From: Nitrososphaerota archaeon
Lineage (GTDB): Archaea > Thermoproteota > Nitrososphaeria > Nitrososphaerales > Gagatemarchaeaceae
Direction of reading: 5' to 3'
DNA: 12,395 nucleotides
Assembly (NCBI GenBank): GCA_005877225.1
Contig: VBPK01000143.1
Span: forward strand, 1-12,395
Under the pieces are notes generated by a model that searched no databases, was not told where the DNA came from, and worked only from the letters and a program-made list of their open reading frames with translations. The position numbers and the translations under genes were made by a program. Of the stretch, positions 1 through 9,000 are shown piece after piece (the stretch's first letter is position 1; every line of letters starts with the position of its first letter).

Positions 1-492
1 TGAAGTTGACCTCCTCAATAGCGGGGAGTGGAGGCACCCTCACGATCTACCTCGTCTTGCAATCGCTCTCCACGACTTTCGACGGCAACTTCTGGGGCGA
101 GACGCCCAACATCCCCGGGACCCACGGCACGAATGATAACGGGGCGAAGGTCTTCGAATTCTACGACAACTTCGCAGGAACGACCTTGTCGAACAAGTGG
201 ACCACAGTGAAGAGTTCAGGTGGTTCGGTAGCGGTGAACAACAGAGCCAATTTTTACAACTTCAACCTCGTCCGACTGGGTCTACATCAGTGCTGCGCCA
301 CAGGCCTATCCGCAGGTTGCAGAGTCTTTACATGGTCTCGGCGGGCGGCGTGGATGTCGAGCTCGGGGTGTCACCTACTTCGTCACCGAAACGGTTATGT
401 CTCGCTCTACAACGGATCAGTTCTCCTTGTTCACCGTCCTCGAGAAAGTTTTTTCGAATCGAAATTTCCGCACACTTGTAAACATTGATTGA
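1..492 (+). pseudogene. 3' remnant of a DUF2341/concanavalin-like secreted protein, frameshifted, open at the left edge
   Basis: The reading frame is already open at the window edge and includes GNFWGETPNIPG followed by VFEFYDNFAGTTLSNKWTTV. The 'F-YDNF-G--L--KW' pattern is typical of the lectin/glucanase-like region found in DUF2341-type surface proteins of archaea and bacteria. Near 250-270, just after a run of five T, the family pattern moves to the next frame (SSDWVYISAAPQAYPQVAES) and finishes with QFSLFTVLEKVFSNRNF and a stop at 490-492. A short stretch around 375-415 (NGYVSLYNGS) reads better in the first frame, so there is probably more than one indel. The piece would be the extracellular C-terminal part of a longer protein starting left of the window. 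I infer a decayed or truncated gene; base-calling errors are the alternative. The family assignment rests on pattern recognition only. Confidence 0.6.
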
Positions 493-498
493 TATCAC

Positions 499-986
499 CT
501 ACTCGTATCCGTCAAGCACGGCTCCGCATCGCTTGCACGCCGGTCGGCACTTCGTGAGCTTGATTCCCCAGGCATTCTCTAGGAGTCGCTTCGCGACTCT
601 CTGCATCTTGGACAGAATTCTTTCATTGGTCCGCCCCCCCGCAGATAATCGGACAGACTTGGGGCATCGTTGGTGAATCTCAGAGCCTTGTGTAGTGCAG
701 AAATTTCGTGTGCGAGCTTCCGTTCGTAAGCAATTTTCATTATCTTGTCAGAAATCTGCTTGTAGTCTTTGGTCAGTGCTTCGTACACCTGAACGTCGAG
801 CTGCCCGGCCAGGTGAAGTTTGCGCGCATCCTCATCAATCTTGTAGATCTCTTGGTTGGTCGCAATCAGTCCCTTTGCTGCGTTGACGATGTCGTCTGAT
901 TGAATATACTTTTCAATTCTGCGAAGCAGAATTGGTTCTAGAGTCCCAATCTCTATGATGACACTGTCCACGGTGCATCCTCGCAT
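499..986 (-). CDS. Small helical protein with Cys-rich C-terminus, split by a frameshift at a C7 run
   Basis: The first frame starts at ATG 986-984 (MRGCTVDSVIIEIGTLEP) with a GAGG-like site about 8 nt upstream. It is rich in helix-forming Glu/Lys/Ile/Leu (IVNAAKGLIATNQEIYKIDE, DKIMKIAYERKLAHEI). After SLSDYLRGG the frame meets a run of seven C (634-640 on the + strand) and degenerates into GPMKEFCPRCRESRSDS, stopping near 579. Shifting by one base at the run restores good coding sequence: NERILSKMQRVAKRLLENAW, then LTKCRPACKRCGAVLDGYE and a TAG at 501-499. The spacing fits one missing base in the run. The restored C-terminus has a C-x3-C-x2-C motif that could bind zinc. I do not recognise the family. 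It converges with the DUF2341 remnant, with only 6 nt between the two stops. The frameshift could be real, slippage-prone or a sequencing error. Confidence 0.6.
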
Positions 987-1057
987 CGAACAACCTCGGA
1001 GAAGAAATCGGAGTGAACGGGTGAACTAGGTTGCGAGTGGAGATTGCCGCTAGTAAA

Positions 1058-2140
1058 TTAATCCAAATCGATGTGAGTCAGTATCTCATTTTGGTCAAGA
1101 ACCTGCGAGCGTTCGAGGAAAAGATTGATTGAGTTCCTCAGATAGTTTTTCGACCATAGTGACGAATTCACCGCTTAGAGCAACGTTCTCGTCATGACCG
1201 AGCTTCTTTTCTCGCAGAGATCATTCACATCCTTTGTTATTTTCTTTCTTGGTCCGTACTCACTAGCGAGAAAACGCGCAACACGCACCGAAAGCTCGTG
1301 TCGAAACTCTCCGACTTGGCCTTCTTTGAAGAACAATACCTCAAACGCGACCATCAAATCCACCAACTTGTCCTCCACCTTGTCTCTTTCGTAAGCGTAG
1401 GTGAGACGCCTTATTGCCACGGCCAAAGCGGCGTGTCGTGTAAAATCTATTTTGTCGAATGCATCCTGAAATTTTTTGAAAACTACTCGATTCGACTTCG
1501 CTCACAGAATACGCAGGACCCAAAAATCGCTCATGGGTCAGGCCACCTTGAATAGAGGTACCCACAGAAGGGAAGTTACTAGTTGTTTCGTTACAAGTAT
1601 TTTGTACCCGACGATGCCAGGCCCGAATAGGCGCAAAAAGCCGCAACCAAATTGTCCAACGTTTCCCGCGACTGACTGTCTGAGGATCCAGTGCTTTCGC
1701 CAATCAATTTCTTCAAACTATGCCCCAACTCTGCAGCATACTTGACATGAATGATTTCATGATAAGGCAACTGAGAGAATCGAAGTCCAATAGCTGCTCT
1801 ATCTCACTCGTCATAATTCTCCTAATTTTCAAGCCTTGTCCCAGGTCAATTTCGGCGAGATCGCCGGTGAGGTTTTGGAGAGGAATGATCGACTGAAATT
1901 GTATTCTAGCACTGTAAAAGAATCGTTCCAGATCGCCATAGATTTGGTCGAAAAATATTGTTGTCGAAGATGTTTTGGCTTGAATGCAGTGCAAGTTGGT
2001 CAGTCGCGAAACCACTCAGATAATCCCAGGCTGTCTGGCGAATTGTCATTGCGTACGTACCCGACGAGGCCATCAAAAGCTGTTATTGTGAAAGTCCTAC
2101 TCCTCTCGTAGAACTCTTTGTTAATCATCTGCTCGTCCAT
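1058..2140 (-). pseudogene. Apea-like HEPN-domain protein, broken by at least seven frameshifts
   Basis: Joining frames on the minus strand rebuilds one protein of about 350 residues. The order is MDEQMINKEFYERSRTFTI from ATG 2140 (ATG 2167 is an alternative); IIPLQNLTGDLAEIDLGQGL; LPYHEIIHVKYAAELGHSL; FLRLFGPGIVGYKILV; THERFLGPAYSVSEVESS; and the HEPN region with IRRLTYAYERDKVEDKLVDL, MVAFEVLFF, HELSVRVARFLA and EKRSSV. It then continues with HDENVALSGEFV and LRNSINLFLERSQVLDQNEI, with a stop at 1060-1058. 'D-L-DLM-A-E-L' followed by an R-x4-H (RSSVxH) is the signature of Apea-like HEPN ribonuclease domains, where the Arg and His are catalytic. Here a frameshift near 1195 falls exactly between that Arg and His. 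The pieces keep strong coding character and shift mostly by single bases. Real decay and indel-type sequencing error are both possible, but no functional product is made as written. Proteins of this class often act in phage defence or RNA cleavage. Confidence 0.65.
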
Positions 2141-2270
2141 GATTATCCTAGTTATTTTCAACCTCATGTTATTGTCTTTGGGGTCGCTAAATCAGTCCGT
2201 CCTCGCGCTTCAGATACAATCACTTCTAAGAATCTGCAACGGCACCTCCTCCCTCAGGATTTATTTCTGC

Positions 2271-2532
2271 ATGAACGTAGACGCGATAATGAAAAATGCC
2301 GAGCTCGAGAAATTGTTTGAAATTGATGAAGTTCTGGCGGAGACGCCTGAATGGTTCCAGCGACTGCTGAGCAGCGGCGGCCAGGCTCGCAAGGAAATCG
2401 GACGTGAACCAGAACTTCCACATGGCCAGGTACATTGCTATGACAGGCAACCACGAGGAGGTCGCGGCGAGGTTGCGTCTATCCGGGATTCACTCGCACC
2501 TACTTGGCTCCCGAAAAGGCGAGAACTTTTGA
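2271..2532 (+). pseudogene. Short unrecognised ORF with one frameshift
   Basis: From ATG 2271 the frame reads MNVDAIMKNAELEKLFEIDE, then ETPEWFQRLLSSGGQARKEI. Around 2395 the plausible protein moves to the next frame (DVNQNFHMARYIAMTGNHEE, then VAARLRLSGIHSHLLG) and stops at TGA 2530-2532. Together this gives about 86 residues of charged, helical-looking sequence, whereas the first frame downstream of 2400 is Pro/Arg-rich and looks non-coding. ATG 2289 is an equally possible start, and no clear ribosome binding site precedes either. It diverges from the HEPN remnant. I recognise no family. It may be a fragment of a once longer gene; the coding assignment itself is moderate to weak. Confidence 0.35.
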
Positions 2533-3017
2533 CTCCCCATTTAATGCCATTCCCATTCTTACCGTTATTACTGCCGCAGCGGTGTGGGCTCTGGCAGTAT
2601 CTTGATTACCTGATAGTCGGGAATTACGGATGAATCTCGAGCTGAATCCCTTAAGGCCTCCAAAAAAAGTTCATTTTCTTTGGCGCGGACGTGGCGTGTG
2701 CGTACTCTATCACTTCCCCGAGGTTATCCGCCCGATTCCTAAAAATTGGCGCAGAATTTGCCGAATACCGTAGAGCCGTCTCCAAATCGGGTTAATGCGG
2801 TAACACTGTATATATCGGTCCTCACGCCAAAGAATCAACTGAGAGGAGTTCCAAAAGGTGCCACCAAGGGGAGGTTTCGTCCTCCTGTCCAAAGTTCAGC
2901 AGACGTGCAACTGCTGGTCCCTAGCGGACAGAACGGAGTGCGTCTGTCATAGTCGTGGCTTCCCACTTTTCCTGCTTTCGGCTTGCGCTGCGGGATTAAG
3001 CGTCGGGAGGGATTTTG
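2533..3017. other. Intergenic region ahead of the giant surface-protein gene
   Basis: No gene is supported over these 485 bases. A 68-codon TTG-initiated frame (2746-2952, +) and a 60-codon minus frame (2710-2892) exist but have no ribosome binding site or recognisable motif. A TATA-like TGTATATA lies at 2808-2815, about 200 nt before the next gene. It would imply a long leader if used as an archaeal promoter, so I do not assign it. No closer TATA-like box is evident. Confidence 0.4.
3005..3012 (+). promoter_or_regulatory. Ribosome binding site of the giant repeat protein
   Basis: GGGAGGGA sits 5-6 nt upstream of ATG 3018. It favours that ATG over the in-frame TTG directly before it at 3015. 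Confidence 0.7.
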
Positions 3018-6000
3018 ATGCGTAGGGTACCGAAGACTCTTACGGTTCTCTTCCTTCTAATCATTTCCATATTTCCAATAGCTCTTCCCGTCCACGCTGC
3101 GATTCACACCTACTACCTTGGCAGCTCCACCGTGGGCTCTTGCTCCGGCCGGTGCGACGTTTTGACAACTGCGCCGGGGACCGGGATAGCCATCGATAAC
3201 CAAGCGACCTCGACCGTAAGTACCGATTCGGCTGGGCGCGTAATCATATCCTTCACAGACGGCACCGGAACGAACGGGCTGCTCATCGTCGGCGGGACGG
3301 TTGACAACAGCGCGATCACCGGCGTAACCTACCAGAATATAGCCCTAACGCTGGCGGTCGCAGACACACAGAAGCCTTTTACGTCAATATGGTACCTGGT
3401 AAACCCTCCGAGTGGGACTGCTAACGTTGTCGTGACCTCCGCTTCGTCGACACCTGCAGCCATTGGAGTAATCTCGTTCAATGGGGTTGACCAGACCACT
3501 CCCATTCCGACAACGGCCAAGAATGACAACGCGAACGGGGCCACCTCTCCAGCCACCGTGAGCATAACGAACGCGAACGCGAACTCTTGGGTTATGGACG
3601 TTGTTGGGTCTGGGGATCTCCATGGTTTTACAAACGGGGCATCTACGACGACACAGTGGAACGTAATCAATTCTGGAAATTCGGGTGCATCCAGCACGAA
3701 GGGGCCACTCTCGGCAAGCACAGTAACCAATTTCTCCTGGACACTCGGAAACGCGGATGCTTGGAATGACGTTGCTGTCGAGATAAAGCCGTTCGCCGGC
3801 ACCTCCCAGGTCATCTCTACCACCACCGGTAACTTCATGGTCGAACCAGACGTTTCAGCGAGTGCGACCGGGACTCCGACAACCAGCACGCCATCCGGCT
3901 ACGCCTGGGAGACCCCATCGGAGATCGGCGCGCAGGTTGTCAGCGGCATATGGACATTCGATCTCACGGTGGGGTCGAGCGCCTCGACCGGGACTGCTTC
4001 GGTATGGATCACCGTCTGGAACTGCCAGACCTCGAGCGAGGAGACGTGCGCCTTCCTCTTCAAGAATTGGGACAACACCACGAACGTCATCTCGACCGGC
4101 GCGACCAAAAGGACCTACGTGACCGGGACGATCGGTCCGTTCAACGACATCCAGTTCCTCGTCGTCGAATACTGGCTCCACGTCACCGTCGCGGGTGCTT
4201 CGGGGCAGATGGTCCGGGAGACGACGGTGAGTTCGGCGAGCGATGTCGGCACCCCAGGGTTCGCGTTCTCATACTCGCTGCCTGAGAACCCAACGGTTTC
4301 GGACTCGCAGGGGACGTTCTTCCAGGGGTTCAGGGCCCCGCCTGGGGAGAGCCCGACAGTCTCGGACTCGAGTACCAAGCTCTTCCGGGGATTCAGAATA
4401 AACTCGGAGACTCCCCCTCTCTCCGACGCCATGGTCAGACTCTTCACGGGGTTCAGAGCGCTCGCCGAAATGCCGACGATATCCGACGCGATAGCGAGGG
4501 TCTTCACGGGGTTCAGGGGACTGACGGAGAGCATCGCGGGCGACGTGACTGACAGCATACGCAAGTCGGCGGGGAAATTCGTCTCCGAGACTCCGGCGCT
4601 GTCTGACGTGACGAGCAGACTTTTCACTGGATTTAGGAGCCTGACAGAGACTCCGGACATCTCCGATATAGCGGAGAGACTCTTCGCAGGGTTCAGAGGG
4701 CTGACGGAGAGCCTCACGGTGTCCGACGCGATAGAGAGACTCTTCGCTGGGGTGCGCTCGCCCGCTGAGACTCCGGCCATCTCCGACGCGGTATCCAGAG
4801 TCTTCACCGGGTTCAGGACCACGTCGGAGAACCTCGCGGGCGACGTGACTGACAGCATAAACAAGTCGGCGGGGAAATTCGTCTCCGAGACTGCGGCGCT
4901 GTCTGCCGTGACGAGCAGACTTTTCACTGGATTTAGGAGCCTGACAGAGACTCCGACCATCTCCGATATAGCGTCGAGACTCTTCACCGGGTTCAGGGGA
5001 GTGCCGGAGAACCTTGCCTCGGCGATAGCAGACTCGGTGAGCAAGGGCGCCGGAAAGTTTGCGGTGGAGAGCGTGGTGCCTTCCGACGTCGTCGGCAGAG
5101 TCTTCGCAGGATTCAGGACGCTGACTGAGAGCCCAACAGTGGCCGACTCTGTGGCCAGAGTCTTCAGCGGAGCCAGGGATATCTCGGAGAACCTGGCCTC
5201 TCTGATATCAGACACCGCGAACAGGGGCACCTTTAGTTTCCTCTCCGAGGCAGTCGCACCCTCCGACGTCGCGACCAGCGTCTTCAATGGGTTCAGGACG
5301 CTCTCGGAGACTCCCAGCGTCTCTGATGCGGCAGACAGAGTCTTCACCGGGTTCAGGACCACGTCGGAGGACCTCGGATCGATGATCGCAGACGTGTTAG
5401 GCAAAGGCGTCCCGGTGTTCCCATCAGAAGTCGTCTCGGTTTCAGAAGTCGCCGACAGAGTCTTCGCAGGATTCAGGACGCTCTCGGAGACTCCCACCGT
5501 ATCCGATGTGGCATCCAGAGTCTTCACCGGGTTCAGGACCACGTCGGAGAACCTCGCATCGATGATCTCAGACGTGATAAATAGAGGCGTTGCGAGGTCC
5601 CTATCAGAAGTCGTCTCGGTAGCAGCCTCGGTGAGCAAGGGCGCCGGAAAGTTCCCGCTTCTGAGCGTGGTGCCTTCCGACGTCGTCGGCAGAGTATTCA
5701 CGGGGGCGCGCGCTATCTCTGAGAGTTCGGTGTCTTCGATGTCCGACAGCGTGACCAGGGCATTCACCGGATTCCGGAGCACATCGGAGAGCCTCGCCTC
5801 GGCGATAGCAGCCTCGGTGAGCAAGGGCGCCGGAAAGTTTCCGCTTCTGAGCGTTGTGCCTTCAGACGTCATGGGCAGAGTCTTCACGGGATTCAGGACG
5901 CTCTCGGAGACTCCCACCTTATCAGATGCGGCATCAAGAGCCTTCACGGGGTTCAGGACCACGTCGGAGAACCTCGCATCGGCGATCTCAGGCGTGGTAA

Positions 6001-9000
6001 ACAAAGGCGTCGCGAGGTCCATATCAGTAGTCGTCTCGATAGCAACCTCGGTGAGGAAGGACGTTGGAAAGTTCCCGCTGGAGACCCTCGTGCCTTCCGA
6101 CGTCGCCAGCAGAGTCTTCACGGGAGCGCGAGCTATCTCTGAGGATTCGGTGTCTGCAGTATCCGACAGCGTGATCAGGGCCTTCACCGGATTCCGGAGC
6201 ACATCGGAGAACCTCGCCTCGGCGATAGCAGCCTCGGTGAGGAAGGGCGCAGCAAAGTTTCCGCTTCTGAGCGTTGTGCCGTCCGACGTCGTCGGCAGAG
6301 TCATCACGGGATTCAGGACACTCTCGGAGACTCCCAGCGTCTCTGATGCGGCAGACAGAGTCTTCACGGGATTCAGGACCACATCGGAGAGCCTCGCATC
6401 GGCGATCTCAGGCGTGGTAAACAAAGGCGTCTCGAAGTCCCTATCAGAAGTCGTCTCGATAGCAGACTCGGTGAGGAAGGGCGCCGGAAAGTTCCCGCTG
6501 GAGAGCGTGGTGCCTTCCGACGTCGTCGGCAGACTCTTCACCGGGTTCAGGACCACATCGGAGAGCCTCGCATCGGCGATCTCAGGCGTGGTAAACAAAG
6601 GCGTCTCGAAGTCCCTATCAGAAGTCGTCTCGATAGCAGACTCGGTGAGGAAGGGCGCCGGAAAGTTCCCGCTGGAGAGCGTGGTGCCTTCCGACGTCGT
6701 CGACCGAATATTCACTGGGGCGCGCGCTATCTCTGAGGATTCGGTGTCTGCAGTATCCGACAGCGTGATCAGGGCCTTCACCGGATTCCGGAGCACATCG
6801 GAGAGCCTCGCCTCGGCGATAGCAGACTCGGTGAGCAAAAACGTCGGGAAGTCCCTATCGGAGGCCCCACCGATCTCGGACACAACTAGCAGACTCTTCA
6901 GCACGTTCAAAGGACTGACGGAGAGCACGACGGTATCCGACACGATAGTGAGATTCTTCACTGGGTTGGGGCGCGGAATCGCGGAGGCTCCCATCATCTC
7001 CGACGCGACATCGAGAGCTTTCACCGGGTTCAGGACCACGTCGGAGAACCTCGCGTCGACGATCTCAGACGTGGTAAACAAAGGCGTTGCGAGGTCCCTA
7101 TCAGAAGTCGTCTCGATAGCAGACTCGATGAGCAAGGGCGCCGGGAAGTTCCCGCTTGTGAGCCTTGTGCCTTCCGACGTCATCGGCCGAATATTCACTG
7201 GGGCGCGCGCTATCTCCGAGAATTCGGTGTCTACGATGTCCGACAGCGTGACCAGGGCCTTCACCGGATTCCGGAGCACAGCCGAAAGCCTCGCCTCGGC
7301 GTTGAGCGACAGCATAAGCAAGGGCGCCGGAAAGTTCGCGCTGGAGAGCGTTGTGCCTTCCGACGTCATCGGCAGAGTCTTCACGGGATTCAGGACGCTT
7401 GCGGAGACTCCGACCATCTCGGACGCGGCATCCAGAGTCTTCACCGGGTTCAGGACCACGTCGTGGGACCTCTCATCGGCGATCTCAGACGTGGTAACCA
7501 AGGGCGCCGCGAAGTCCATATCAGAAGTCGTCTCGATAGCAGTCTCGCTGAACAAGGGCGCAGGGAAGTTCCCGCTTCTGAGCGTTGTTCCTTCCGACGT
7601 CGTCGGCAGAGTCTTCACGGGAGCGCGCGCTATCTCTGAGAATTCGGTGTCTGCAGTATCCGACAGCGTGACCAAGCTATTCCACGGATTCCGGGGCACA
7701 GCCGAGAGCCTGGCCTCGGCGTTGAGCGACAGCATAAACAAGGGCGCCGGAAAGTTCCCGCTGTTGAGCGTGGTGCCCTCCGACGTCGTCGGCAGAGTAT
7801 TCACGGGAGCACGCGCTATCTCTGAGAATTCGGTGTCTGCGATGTCCGACAGCGTGACCACGGTATTCCACGGATTCCGGAGCACATCCGAAAGCCTGGC
7901 CTCGGCGATAGCAGCTATCGTGAACAGAGGCGTCGCGAGGTCCCTGTCGGAGGCCCCACCGATCTCGGGAACAACTAGCAGACTCTTCACAGGGTTCAGA
8001 GGACTGACGGAGAGCCCCACGGTATCCGACGCGATAGCGAGGCTCTACGCTGTGGCGCGCTCACTCTCGGAGACTCCGACCATCTCCGACGCGACATCAA
8101 GAGCCTTCACGGGGTTCAGGACCACGTCGGAGAACCTCGCATCGATGATCTCAGACGTGGTAAACAAAGGCGTCGCGAGGTCCCTATCGGAGGCCCCACC
8201 AATCTCGGACGCGGCTAGCAGAGTCTTCAGCGGAGCCAGGGGTATCTCAGAGAACATCTCCTCGCTGATATCCGACCTAGTGGACCACACCAGGAACAAC
8301 TTCGCACTCCTCTCCGAGGCAGTCGTACCCTCTGACCTCGCGACCAGGTTCTTCAATGGGTTCAGAGCATCGTCAGAGAGCCCAGCGATATCCGACGCTG
8401 TGGCGAGGGTCTTCGGCGGATTCCGCGCCCTCGCGGAGGGTCCACCCATCTCCGATGCGGCATCCAGACTCTTCACCGGGTTCAGGACCACGTCGGAGGA
8501 CCTCGCGTCGACGATCTCAGACGTGGTAAACAAAGGCGTCGCGAGGTCCCTGTCAGAGAACTTGGCCTCTCTGATATCAGACACCGTGAGCAAGGGCACC
8601 TTCCGTTTCCTCTCCGAGGCAGTCGCACCATCCGACCTCGCGACCAGGATCTTCAATGGGTTCAGAGCATCGTCAGAGAGCCCAACGATCTCCGACGCTG
8701 TGACCAGACTCTTCGCGGGATTCAGGACGATGACTGAGAGCCCAACCGTGGCTGATTCTGTAGCCAGAGTCTTCAGCGGAGCCAGGGGTATCTCAGAGAA
8801 CATCTCCTCGCTGATATCCGACCTGGTGGACCGCAACAGGAACATCGCCGCGTTCTTCTCCGAGGCAGTCGCACCCTCCGATACCGTCACGAGAATCCTC
8901 TTGGCGTTCAGGAATCCGTCAGAAGATCTCGGAGGCACGATATCCGACGGTGTGACGCGGCTCGCTGTGCTGTCGAGGGGAGTCTCCCAAGACCTGTCGA

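Noticed and set aside
695..899. Two + strand frames of 63 codons.
   Set aside because: Antisense shadows of the helical minus-strand gene at 499-986, whose amino-acid pattern is far more protein-like.
2226..2454. Two minus-strand frames of 66-74 codons.
   Set aside because: They oppose the better-supported + frame at 2271-2532 and have no motif or ribosome binding site.
2808..2815. TATA-like TGTATATA as the promoter of the giant gene.
   Set aside because: About 200 nt from the start codon and without a supporting upstream BRE-like purine tract; kept only as a remark in the intergenic entry.
2746..2952. A 68-codon TTG-initiated + frame ahead of the giant gene.
   Set aside because: No ribosome binding site and no recognisable motif; its length is expected by chance at this base composition.
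4115..8020. A 1301-codon open frame on the minus strand, with a second of 339 codons at 8045-9064.
   Set aside because: It lies entirely antisense to the repeat array. It is open only because the repeated + strand codons (TCG, GAC, GTC, TTC, AGG and similar) contain no reverse-frame stops, and its own repetitive Pro/Thr/Ser sequence mirrors the sense units.
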